The notes under the pieces were generated by a model, which worked only from the letters and a program-made list of their open reading frames with translations, had not been told where the DNA came from and ran no database searches. Position numbers and translations under genes: made by a program. Source: Streptomyces roseolus (GTDB lineage Bacteria; Actinomycetota; Actinomycetes; Streptomycetales; Streptomycetaceae). From it: 64,000 bases of DNA. Positions 1-7,437 of the stretch are shown piece by piece. Positions within the stretch are counted from its first letter, which is position 1, and each line of letters begins with the position of its first letter. The DNA lies in NCBI RefSeq assembly GCF_014649855.1, contig NZ_BMTV01000030.1, forward strand, positions 35,961-99,960, read 5' to 3'.

Positions 1-447
1 GGCTACTCCCGCTTCCCGGTCGTCGCCGAGGACCGCGGGCAGACCGCCTTCCTCGGCTTCGTGCACGTCAAGGACGTGCTGGACCTGGAGGAGCGGGAGC
101 GGCCCGTGCCACGGCAGCTGTGGCGCCCGATGGCGACGCTCCGCGCGGAGCTGCCGCTGGACGACGCCCTCACCGTGATGCGCCGGGCCGCCACCCATCT
201 CGCGCAGGTCGCGGACGCCTCCGGCCGGGTCCTCGGCCTGGTCGCCCTGGAGGACGTCCTGGAGACGCTGGTGGGCGAGGTCCGCGACCCCGCGCACCGG
301 CTGCGCCCGAACCCGGCCCCGGCGGCACCCGCTCCGCATCAGGCGCCCACTCCGCATCAGGCGCCCACTCCGCATCAGGCGCCCACTCCGGGTCAGGAGC
401 CCGCTTCCGGCCTGGCGCCCGCCCCGTCGCCGGCTCCGGCCGGCTAG
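1..447 (+). CDS. CNNM/HlyC-CorC family CBS-domain protein, C-terminal part (5' truncated by window)
   Basis: The reading frame is open from the first base, so the start lies upstream of the window. The visible 148 residues begin inside a CBS domain (GYSRFPVV, then FLGFVHVKDVL) and continue into a second one (VMRRAATHLAQV, VLGLVALEDVLETLVGEV). That tandem layout is typical of the cytoplasmic part of CNNM/HlyC-type membrane proteins implicated in divalent-cation export. The last 45 residues are a Pro/Ala/His-rich tail containing HQAPTP repeats and are probably disordered. The corC_HlyC domain that often follows the CBS pair is absent. Family assignment is by recognition of the CBS pattern; the membrane half is not visible. 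Confidence 0.8.
   Translation, partial: GYSRFPVVAEDRGQTAFLGFVHVKDVLDLEERERPVPRQLWRPMATLRAELPLDDALTVMRRAATHLAQVADASGRVLGLVALEDVLETLVGEVRDPAHRLRPNPAPAAPAPHQAPTPHQAPTPHQAPTPGQEPASGLAPAPSPAPAG
333..386 (+). repeat. 18-bp tandem repeat, three units, coding HQAPTP
   Basis: The unit TCCGCATCAGGCGCCCAC is repeated three times without mismatch and a degraded fourth copy follows. The period is a multiple of three, so copy-number change would keep the host frame and only lengthen the disordered tail. Confidence 0.9.
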
Positions 448-454
448 GGACGGG

Positions 455-2371
455 TCAGAACGGGGGCTCCTGCTGGGGGCCGCGGTCCGCCGGACCGCGG
501 CCCGACAGCACCTCGCCGTACGCCTGCATGAGGTCCCCGAGCCGCAGCGTGGCCAGGTCCTCGCGGGTGAGCGTGCCGGAGTAGCCGGAGAGCCGCAGGT
601 CCCGGTAGGCGCAGGACTTCTCGTACAGGGTGCGCAGGAAGCGGCCGTTGCCCAGCTCGTCGATCCAGCCCTGCTCGACGACGTGGCCGCTGATCGAGCG
701 CAGCTCCTCCAGGGCCTCCTCGTCCCAGCCGTCGCCGTTCGCCGCGGCCAGCACCTCGCCGATCGCGGTCAGTTCCTGCGGCCGGTAGGACGGGAAGTCG
801 ACCCGGGTGGTGAAGCGGGAGGAGAGCCCGGGGTTGGCGGCGAGCAGCCGGTCCATGCCCTCCGGGTACCCCGCCAGGATGACGACGAGGTGGTCGCGGT
901 TGTCCTCGGCCCGCTTCAGCAGCACCTGGAGGGCCTCGTCGCCGTACGCGTCGCCCTTGCTGTAGCCGGAGTTCGAGAGCGCGTACGCCTCGTCGACGAA
1001 GAGCACCCCGCCGACCGCCGAGTCGATCAGCTCGTTCGCCTTCACCGCCGTCTGGCCGAGGAACTCCCCGACGAGGTCGGCCCGTTGGGCCTCCACGAGA
1101 TGGTCGCCGCCGAGCAGACCGAGCGCGTAGAAGACCCGGCCGAGGATCCGGGCCACCGTCGTCTTGCCGGTGCCGGACGGCCCGGAGAAGACGAAGTGCC
1201 GCTTCGGCGGCTGCACCGGCAGTCCCTGCCCCGCCCGCAGCCGGGCCATCTCCAGCTGGGCGGAGAGCGCCTTGACCTGACGCTTCACCGGTTCGAGTCC
1301 GACCATGCCCTCCAGCTCGGCGAGCGCCTCGGCGAGCAGCGCCGGATCGGTCGGCCCGGCCGGGAAGCGCGGCGGACCGGGCTGCGCGGGCACCGGAGAG
1401 CTGTGCCGTACGACCTCCCGGGGCCCGGCCGGCGTGCCGGGCGGCACCGGATCGGGGGAGCGGCGCAGCCCGTCGCCGGGGGAGAGGGGCTCCGTCTCGG
1501 GGCCGGTGGCGGTGTCCGTGCCGTCCTGCCCGGGGCCCGCGCCGACCGTGCCGAGGACGACGGCGGCGAGGCCGGCCTGTTCGTCCATGCCGTCGAGCCC
1601 GTCGAAGCCGTCGTACTCGGCGATGGCGGCGAGCCGGGCGGCGGTGTCCATGAACGCCGGGTCGACCCGGTGCACCGCCCGGTAGAGGGGGAGGGCGGCG
1701 GCGCTGCGGCCGGTGCCCTCGTGGGCGCGGGCGAGCCAGTAGCGCAGCTCCTTGCGCTGCGGCTGCTCGCTGCGGCAGCGCATCAGGGCCGCCGAGAGCA
1801 GCGGCTCGGCCTGCCCGTACATCTCCAGGCGCACCCGGGCCATGCCGCCGAAGAGGCCCGCCTCGATGCCGAGCAGCGGGTCGTCCACGAGCGGTTCGGT
1901 GTGCCGGACCAGCTGGTCCCAGTCCTTGACCAGATAGGAGCGGCAGGCGTGCAGGAAGCGGACCTGCGGGTCGGTGTCGACCGGTGGCAGCTCGGCGAGC
2001 GCCCGGTCGAGCTCCGGGACGTGCCGCCCGTCGAGCCAGTGGGAGGCGTGGGCGAGCAGCAGGTCGCGCGGGCTCTCCAGCACCGGCTGCACCCACCAGC
2101 CGAGCCAGTACCAGGAGTTGAGGGTGCGGCGGTGCCGGGCGCGCTGCTCGCCGAAGCGCTCGCGGTTGCGGTACATGCGCAGCAGTGCGGTGGTGGTGTC
2201 CACCCGGAGGGCGTGCAGCCCGAGCCAGGCGTCCGCCATGCCGGGGTCGATCCGCACCGCGGCCCGGAACTCCTCCTCGGCCTGCGGGTAGGCGCCCATC
2301 GTGTAGGCGTCCACTCCGCGCAGCCAGGCGAGTTCGGCGGGGGCCTGCGCGCCCTGCGTGCCGATGTCCAT
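455..2371 (-). CDS. EccA/CbbX-like AAA+ ATPase with N-terminal TPR-like region
   Basis: The product has 638 residues. The N-terminal half (about 1-310) is helical with TPR-like spacing. A 60-residue low-complexity linker follows, then one AAA+ module with Walker A GPSGTGKTT near residue 402, Walker B VLFVDEA near 457, and an arginine-containing SRFTTRVDF segment. This layout matches the EccA/SpoVK/CbbX group, some of which remodel type VII secretion complexes. No ESX/WXG100 or EccB-E gene is visible nearby, so a secretion role is inference. The ATG at 2371 is chosen because GGGGGA lies just upstream; the reading frame stays open to 2605 but that extension reads as non-coding. Confidence 0.8.
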   Translation of the reverse strand: MDIGTQGAQAPAELAWLRGVDAYTMGAYPQAEEEFRAAVRIDPGMADAWLGLHALRVDTTTALLRMYRNRERFGEQRARHRRTLNSWYWLGWWVQPVLESPRDLLLAHASHWLDGRHVPELDRALAELPPVDTDPQVRFLHACRSYLVKDWDQLVRHTEPLVDDPLLGIEAGLFGGMARVRLEMYGQAEPLLSAALMRCRSEQPQRKELRYWLARAHEGTGRSAAALPLYRAVHRVDPAFMDTAARLAAIAEYDGFDGLDGMDEQAGLAAVVLGTVGAGPGQDGTDTATGPETEPLSPGDGLRRSPDPVPPGTPAGPREVVRHSSPVPAQPGPPRFPAGPTDPALLAEALAELEGMVGLEPVKRQVKALSAQLEMARLRAGQGLPVQPPKRHFVFSGPSGTGKTTVARILGRVFYALGLLGGDHLVEAQRADLVGEFLGQTAVKANELIDSAVGGVLFVDEAYALSNSGYSKGDAYGDEALQVLLKRAEDNRDHLVVILAGYPEGMDRLLAANPGLSSRFTTRVDFPSYRPQELTAIGEVLAAANGDGWDEEALEELRSISGHVVEQGWIDELGNGRFLRTLYEKSCAYRDLRLSGYSGTLTREDLATLRLGDLMQAYGEVLSGRGPADRGPQQEPPF

Positions 2372-2538
2372 CGGGTCCCCCACAACCGTCGGCGTATGGA
2401 CGGGATTTGACCGCACCTGCGGGCATCGTACCTGCGCAGGCGGGGTGCGCTTAAGAAGAAGCGCAAGATCCGGAAGTGGTGACCCTGGGTGAGCGCAGGC
2501 GGTGGGAAGGGGGCCGGCGAGGGCGCGCGAGGGCGGAA

Positions 2539-2576
2539 CGAAGCCCCCGATCACGGGGGAACAACCGGGGGCTTCG
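2539..2576 (-). terminator. Stem-loop terminator downstream of the P-loop kinase gene
   Basis: The 11-bp arms CGAAGCCCCCG and CGGGGGCTTCG pair perfectly around a 16-nt loop, between the kinase stop at 2681 and the AAA+ gene start at 2371. A smaller hairpin (GCGGCT/AGCCGC, 2585-2603) precedes it. No long T-run follows, as is usual in Streptomyces. Confidence 0.6.
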
Positions 2577-2680
2577 TGTCCGCGGCGGCTGTAGAAAAGC
2601 CGCACATTGAGAACGTAAGACCTTTAAGCCCCCGGGGTCAAGCGCCCTCCAGGCACTTGCGGAAGCGGAATTCCGGGGAC

Positions 2681-3310
2681 TCAGTCCGCCGCCATCAGGC
2701 CGTCACGGTGGGTGATGATCTGGTCCGCGCCCGCCGTCACAGTGGGCCCGGGAAGCCATGCGTACCCCTCGCCCCGCTCCCGTACCAGGGTGTCGGCGAA
2801 GGGCCGCGACGGGTCTTCGGCGAAATGGCGAGTCTCCGCCACCACCCAGCCGTCCCAGAACTCCGCCTGCTCCGGCCCGTCCCGGTGCCGCCCCCGCTCC
2901 CAGGACGCCCCGGCCGGCCGCTCCATCCACAGCAGCCACGCCAGGTGCGGCCGCAGCTCCCGACGCCCGGAGCCCACGCCCTCCACCAGCACCACCGGCG
3001 CCGGGGGCAGCGCACGGGCGGCGCCGAAGCTCCGCAGATTCCAGTCGTACGGGTGGTAGCGAGCCGTCTCGCCGCGCTCCAGCGGCTCCAGGACCTGGGC
3101 GCGCAGCCGGTCCGTCCAGGCGAAGAGCTCCTCGTGGGTGGCGAGGTCGTCGAGCCGGAGCACGGGAGCGCCGTCGAGCGCGGCGGCGAGCCGGCGGGCG
3201 AGGGTGGACTTCCCGGAGCCGGCGTGGCCGTCGACCGCGACCAGCCGCACCGGGCCGAGCGAGGGCGGCAGCCGGCGCAGTGCGCGGGCCGCGCGGTCGA
3301 GGTCGTCCAT
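2681..3310 (-). CDS. Uridine kinase-like P-loop nucleoside/sugar kinase
   Basis: The product has 209 residues. Walker A is DGHAGSGKSTLA (about residues 27-38), followed by a conserved segment VLRLDDLATHEELF and VVLVEGVGSGRREL, as in the uridine/phosphoribulokinase-like superfamily. The substrate cannot be told from sequence. The ATG at 3310 is supported by a TACGCT hexamer exactly 7 nt upstream on the coding strand, which fits a leaderless transcript. The gene is monocistronic, with a hairpin downstream. Confidence 0.75.
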   Translation of the reverse strand: MDDLDRAARALRRLPPSLGPVRLVAVDGHAGSGKSTLARRLAAALDGAPVLRLDDLATHEELFAWTDRLRAQVLEPLERGETARYHPYDWNLRSFGAARALPPAPVVLVEGVGSGRRELRPHLAWLLWMERPAGASWERGRHRDGPEQAEFWDGWVVAETRHFAEDPSRPFADTLVRERGEGYAWLPGPTVTAGADQIITHRDGLMAAD

Positions 3311-3492
3311 GCCGCCCAGCGTAGGCCAGGGCCGCCCGCGCAGGTCAGCGCGGTGCCGCCGTCAGTGGTCTGCACCCATGTCGGTGGCGGCGACGCGGGC
3401 CGAAGTGCTGGCGAAGGCCCCGCCGAGCCGGGATAGTGGGCCCGCGCAGCCCCGTCCGATCGCCGTCCCGTCCTCGACTGGGGGTCCTCGCC

Positions 3493-4854
3493 ATGCCCGG
3501 ATCAGCCTCACGCCGGACCGTCCTCGCCGCGGCGCTCGCGGCCGCCGCGGGCACCGCGGGAGCCGTGTCGGCCACGGCGGCCGAACCCGTCGCCGCGGAA
3601 GCGGACTCCGCCGCCCCGGCCGCCGCGACCGTCGCCAACCGCTTCTGGTCGACCTTCACCGACTGGCGCTCCGGGACCGCCGAGGGCACCCGGGCCGTCG
3701 CCGGGTACCGCCCCGGCCTGGTCCTGGAGGCGCCCCTGGGCCGTACCGACTACACCGACCCGCACACCGGGACGACCTCCGCCTGGGAGTACGCCCGCTG
3801 GACCTCGCCGGAGCACGCCCCGGCGGTGCCCGCCACCGAGGTGATCGCCTCCTGGAACGCCCACACCCCGGCCGGCACCTGGCTCCAGGTCGAGCTCTCC
3901 GGCGCGTACTCCGACGGCACGCGGACCCCCTGGTTCGTGATGGGCCGCTGGGCCTCGGGGGACACCGACATCAAGCGCACCTCGGTCGACGACCAGACCG
4001 ACGGCCGCAGCACCGTCTGGACCGACACCCTCGCCGTCGACGACCCGGCGAGCGGCCTCCGCCTCGCCTCGTACCGCCTCCGGCTCACCCTCCACCGCCG
4101 TCCGGGCACCGCGCTCACCCCCACCGTGTGGCGGCTCGGCGCGATGGCCTCGGACGTCCCGGACCGCTTCACCGTCCCGGCCTCCGTGCCCGGCCTCGCC
4201 CGCGAACTGGCCGTCCCGCGCTACTCCCAGAACACCCACGCCGGCCAGTACCCCGAGTACGACAACGGCGGCGAGGCCTGGTGCAGCCCGACCTCCTCGC
4301 AGATGATCGTCGAGTACTGGGGCCGGGCCCCCTCCGCCGCGGACCTGGCCTGGGTGAACCCGGACTACGCCGACCCCCAGGTCTGCCACGCGGCCCGCTT
4401 CACCTACGACCACCAGTACTCCGGCTGCGGCAACTGGCCCTTCAACGCCGCCTACGCCGCCGCCTACCCCGACCTGAACGCCGTCGTCACCCGGCTCCGC
4501 TCGCTCACCGACCTGGAGACCCTGATCCGCGCCGGCATCCCGGCGATCACCTCCCAGTCCTTCCGCGCGGAGGAACTGACCGGCGCCGGCTACGGCACCG
4601 CGGGCCACCTGATGACGGTCATCGGCTTCACCCCCGACGGCGACGTGATCGCCAACGATCCCGCCTCCCCGACCAACGACGCCGTCCGCCGGGTCTACCG
4701 CCGCCGCGAGTGGGAGAACATCTGGCTCCGCACGAAGCGGTACAACGCGAGCGGGAAAGTGGTGTCCGGCACAGGCGGGGTCTGCTACCTGTACTTCCCC
4801 GACCGGCCGACTCCCGCGCAGCGCAAGGCGCTTCGGGCCGTGGGCGTGCTCTGA
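3493..4854 (+). CDS. Secreted C39-like cysteine peptidase with Tat-type signal
   Basis: The product has 453 residues. The N-terminus has a twin-arginine motif (SRRTVLAA) and an alanine-rich hydrophobic stretch ending near residue 30, typical of Tat export. About 220 residues of beta-rich sequence follow. The C-terminal half matches peptidase C39-like proteins of actinobacteria: Cys264 in EAWCSPTSSQM, His372 in GHLMTVIGF and an NDPAS segment soon after form the expected Cys-His-Asn/Asp set. The ATG at 3493 is preferred over an upstream in-frame start at 3436 because GGGGGTCCTC precedes it and the signal peptide then starts correctly. It probably cleaves peptides outside the cell; the substrate is unknown. 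Confidence 0.8.
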   Translation: MPGSASRRTVLAAALAAAAGTAGAVSATAAEPVAAEADSAAPAAATVANRFWSTFTDWRSGTAEGTRAVAGYRPGLVLEAPLGRTDYTDPHTGTTSAWEYARWTSPEHAPAVPATEVIASWNAHTPAGTWLQVELSGAYSDGTRTPWFVMGRWASGDTDIKRTSVDDQTDGRSTVWTDTLAVDDPASGLRLASYRLRLTLHRRPGTALTPTVWRLGAMASDVPDRFTVPASVPGLARELAVPRYSQNTHAGQYPEYDNGGEAWCSPTSSQMIVEYWGRAPSAADLAWVNPDYADPQVCHAARFTYDHQYSGCGNWPFNAAYAAAYPDLNAVVTRLRSLTDLETLIRAGIPAITSQSFRAEELTGAGYGTAGHLMTVIGFTPDGDVIANDPASPTNDAVRRVYRRREWENIWLRTKRYNASGKVVSGTGGVCYLYFPDRPTPAQRKALRAVGVL

Positions 4855-4929
4855 GCCGTCCGGGGGCCGTCCGGGGGTGTGAGCGACGTCTCTGGTGGGG
4901 GGACGGGGGTCTGGCCCATGGTGGTGGGC

Positions 4930-5088
4930 ATGAGCGCCACCACCACCACCTTCGCGGCCCGTCTGTTCACGCGTACGCGCACCGGCGGGCCCCAGGACGA
5001 CCGGGGTCCCGAGCTCCTGGAGCACGTCCTGGGCTGGACCCTCGTCGTCCTGCTCGCCGTCCTCGTCACCCGAGCGGGTCTCATGTGA
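4930..5088 (+). CDS. Small single-span membrane protein
   Basis: A 52-residue product with a Thr-rich N-terminus, a charged middle (RTRTGGPQDDRGPELLEHV) and one hydrophobic span (LGWTLVVLLAVLVTRAGLM) at the C-terminus. Codon use is GC3-rich throughout. An in-frame ATG at 4918 is an alternative start. Nothing identifies a function; small membrane proteins of this shape are common in Streptomyces. Confidence 0.5.
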   Translation: MSATTTTFAARLFTRTRTGGPQDDRGPELLEHVLGWTLVVLLAVLVTRAGLM

Positions 5089-5100
5089 CCCGGCGGGCGG

Positions 5101-5589
5101 TCAGCGGGCGCCGTCCGGTGCGACCAGGACGCCGCTGACGCGGACGGTCCGGTCGGCCCAGACGGGGCCCGCGGCGAGCCGTGCCCACTCGGGGTCCCGG
5201 CGCCCGGGCAGGGTGCGGCCCTGGCTGGCCCAGAGGGAGTACAGCGCCTGGTAGATCGGCGGGTCGGGATGGACCTGTACGGGGACCGGCGCGGGCGTCG
5301 GCACGGGCACCACCGGTACCGGGGCGACGGCCGTGGGGGCCGGCGCGGGCCGGGACGCCCCTTCCGGGGCCGAAACCGGAGCCGGGGTCGGGCCCGGAGC
5401 GGGGCTCGGGGCCGGGGGCGGCGGGGGAACCGGGGACCGCAGGGGTACCGGTGCCGGCGCGGTGCCGTCGGAGGCCGGGTCCGAGGGGCCGGAGGCCTCC
5501 GGAATCCAGGGAAGAACCGATTCTTCACCGCGCGGTTCGGTCTGCCGATGCCGACCGACTCCGCTGGGTGTGGAGTACAGCGTGGTCAT
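5101..5589 (-). CDS. Proline-rich hypothetical protein
   Basis: The product has 162 residues. Residues about 45-100 are a Pro/Ala/Val low-complexity tract of PAPVP-like motifs. The C-terminal 55 residues (PPIYQALYSLWASQGRTLPG, then DPEWARLAAGPVW) look folded and conserved in style. There is no signal peptide or known domain. It converges with the small membrane protein gene, 12 bp apart. Function unknown. Confidence 0.55.
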   Translation of the reverse strand: MTTLYSTPSGVGRHRQTEPRGEESVLPWIPEASGPSDPASDGTAPAPVPLRSPVPPPPPAPSPAPGPTPAPVSAPEGASRPAPAPTAVAPVPVVPVPTPAPVPVQVHPDPPIYQALYSLWASQGRTLPGRRDPEWARLAAGPVWADRTVRVSGVLVAPDGAR

Positions 5590-5829
5590 GCCCGGACCAA
5601 CGCGCCCCGGGCTCGCCGGGTCACCGCCCGACGGATTCGAGCGCCAGTTCGCGGCCTACTCATCGCTTATCCGGCCCTTATGCGCGCCGCCGTTCACCCC
5701 CCGCGTGCGCCCCTGCCCGCGGCCTGGTGCGCGCCTTTGCGCGTGTCCTCGCGCACGTCCTTCTTCGTACGGCCCGCGCCGGGGGACGCGTCCCGCCGGA
5801 CGTCATGCCCTCCACGGACGAGGGAACCG

Positions 5830-6390
5830 GCCGCACGCCGCCACCGACGCCCGACGGGAAGCGCTGGAGACGGAGTCGGTGGCGATCCTGGCCCGGCTCC
5901 ACGACCGGTTCCCGGCGAAGGAGGCCGAGTTCCTTGCTGCCCGTCGGCGACGGTGGCGCGCCGCGTCGGCACGCCGACGCCCGACGCGCCTCCTGCGCCT
6001 GGGTGGTGGAGGGCCTCGCGCCCTCACCGCTCATCGAGGCGGTCCTCGCGCGCCTGGAGGAGCGGTGGCCGGACGTCGAGGGGCCTGCGCGCCCCGCGCG
6101 GCCGACCTCGGCTGGGGCGTCTCCCCGCACAGCTTCCTCCAGGACCCGACCGAGGGCTCCGGCCGGCCGGGCCTCCCCGGCTTCCTGCGCCGCGAGGCGG
6201 CCGGACGGCGGTGCGCCGGACCGACCGGGCGCATCCTGCGCGCGGCGCTGCGGCACGCGATCGTCATACCGGGGATCGCGTACCGCCGGGCGTACTTCGG
6301 CGAGGTCGAGGTCCCCGTGGACCCCGGCCGGCTGATCCCGCACCACGCCGCCCTCGCGGCGATGGTGCGGGGACGCTACGGGACCGGCGG
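5830..6390 (+). pseudogene. Decayed coding sequence with at least two frameshifts
   Basis: Three stretches show Streptomyces-type codon bias but in different frames. ETESVAILARLHDRFPAKEAEFL is near 5870-5940. VVEGLAPSPLIEAVLARLEERW, near 6005-6075, is in another frame. ADLGWGVSPHSFLQD through PVDPGRLIPHHAALAAMVRG, near 6100-6380, returns to the first frame. No single open frame with normal composition spans the region and no start with a ribosome site is evident. The parent family was not recognised. Sequencing error is the alternative. Confidence 0.5.
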
Positions 6391-6393
6391 GCC

Positions 6394-6762
6394 TCAGGCC
6401 GCGCGGCGCAGCTGCGCCGCGCGGATCGGCCGGGAGCCGGGGCCGCCGATGTGCGAGAACGGCTGGGTCCGCCAGTCGAGCCCCTGGGGGAGCGTCAGCA
6501 GGAGCGCGGTGTCCTGCTCCTGGACACCCGCCTCGGCGTCGGCGGACTCCGCCTCGTCGGCGGCCCGGCCGGTGCCCGGGCAGACCGTCAAGGTGAAGGG
6601 GTTCCACGGCGACGGGCAGAGCGCGTGCTCGGGCAGCGCGTCCTCGTCGGCGAGCAGTGCGATCGGCTGATCGCACTCCGGGCACACCACCCGGTACATC
6701 TCAAAGGTGTCGTACGCGTCCAGCTCGTCGGACGGCTCGACGGATTCAACGGGCTCCTGCAT
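6394..6762 (-). CDS. Hypothetical protein with Cys-pair motif
   Basis: The product has 122 residues. An acidic N-terminus (EPVESVEPSDELDAYDTFE) precedes VVCPECDQPIALLADEDALPE, and further cysteines follow in ALCPSPWNPFTLTVCPG, so a small zinc site is possible but not demonstrated. The ATG at 6762 is chosen because GGGGAGA lies just upstream; the longer reading to 6843 adds non-conserved-looking sequence. It is convergent with the decayed gene at 5830-6390. Function unknown. Confidence 0.65.
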   Translation of the reverse strand: MQEPVESVEPSDELDAYDTFEMYRVVCPECDQPIALLADEDALPEHALCPSPWNPFTLTVCPGTGRAADEAESADAEAGVQEQDTALLLTLPQGLDWRTQPFSHIGGPGSRPIRAAQLRRAA

Positions 6763-6975
6763 GGAGAATCTCCCCCTCGGACCGGTCGGCCGATACTGTG
6801 CGGCCGGGACCACAGCAAGCCCTTCCCATGCGGAACTCCGCATAACCGTGAGCGGACCGCAGATGCCCCGGGCAAACCTGTGGCGTTCGTCACATGCCTG
6901 TCGCAGGTGCCCCGCGGGGGCTCATAGCGGTCCATAAGGATCCCTCCCGGCTGGGCCCGGGACCCTTCGGCGCAA

Positions 6976-6981
6976 TAGGGT
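6976..6981 (+). promoter_or_regulatory. -10 element TAGGGT of a likely leaderless promoter for the Lrp-type gene
   Basis: TAGGGT lies 6 nt before the ATG at 6988, so transcription would begin at or next to the start codon. No ribosome-binding site fits in that gap. Confidence 0.5.
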
Positions 6982-6987
6982 CGGCGC

Positions 6988-7428
6988 ATGGAGGAGCTGG
7001 ATCGTCAGATCGTCGAGTTGCTCGTCAAGGACGGGCGCATGAGCTACACCGACCTGGGCAAGGCCACCGGCCTGTCCACGTCGGCCGTGCATCAGCGCGT
7101 CCGCCGCCTGGAGCAGCGCGGAGTCATCCGCGGCTATGCCGCCGTCGTCGACCCCGAGGCGGTGGGCCTGCCGCTGACCGCCTTCATCTCGGTCAAACCC
7201 TTCGACCCCAGCGCCCCCGACGACACCCCCGACCGGCTCGCCGACATCCCCGAGATCGAGGCCTGCCACAGCGTCGCCGGTGACGAGAACTACATCCTCA
7301 AGGTCCGGGTCGCCACGCCCCTGGAGCTGGAGCACCTGCTCAGCCGGATCCGCTCCCAGGCGCACGTCTCCAGCCGCACCACCGTCGTCCTGTCCACCCC
7401 GTACGAAGCCAGGCCGCCCCGCATTTAG
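6988..7428 (+). CDS. Lrp/AsnC family transcriptional regulator
   Basis: The product has 146 residues. The N-terminal winged helix (ELDRQIVELLVKDGRMSYTDLGKATGLSTSAVHQRVRRLEQ, split as positions about 3-43) is followed by a RAM ligand-binding domain with the characteristic GDENYILKVRV segment. Such proteins form oligomers that sense amino acids. The amidohydrolase gene starts 10 bp downstream on the same strand, but it has its own -10-like element, so co-transcription is only likely. The start is supported by the leaderless-type TAGGGT just upstream. Confidence 0.85.
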   Translation: MEELDRQIVELLVKDGRMSYTDLGKATGLSTSAVHQRVRRLEQRGVIRGYAAVVDPEAVGLPLTAFISVKPFDPSAPDDTPDRLADIPEIEACHSVAGDENYILKVRVATPLELEHLLSRIRSQAHVSSRTTVVLSTPYEARPPRI

Positions 7429-7431
7429 CCT
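7426..7431 (+). promoter_or_regulatory. -10 element TAGCCT of a likely leaderless promoter for the amidohydrolase
   Basis: TAGCCT ends 6 nt before the ATG at 7438 and overlaps the stop codon of the Lrp-type gene. The arrangement repeats that seen at several other genes in the window. Confidence 0.45.
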
Positions 7432-7437
7432 GGTCGC

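Noticed and set aside
444..2426. Long Arg/Gly/Ala-rich open frame overlapping the AAA+ ATPase gene
   Set aside because: It is the same-strand shifted frame of a high-GC gene; composition is non-protein-like and the ATPase frame carries clear AAA+ motifs.
2580..2680. Possible tRNA or small RNA in the gap before the kinase gene
   Set aside because: The hairpins do not fold into a cloverleaf and no T-loop or anticodon arm is present; they fit terminators.
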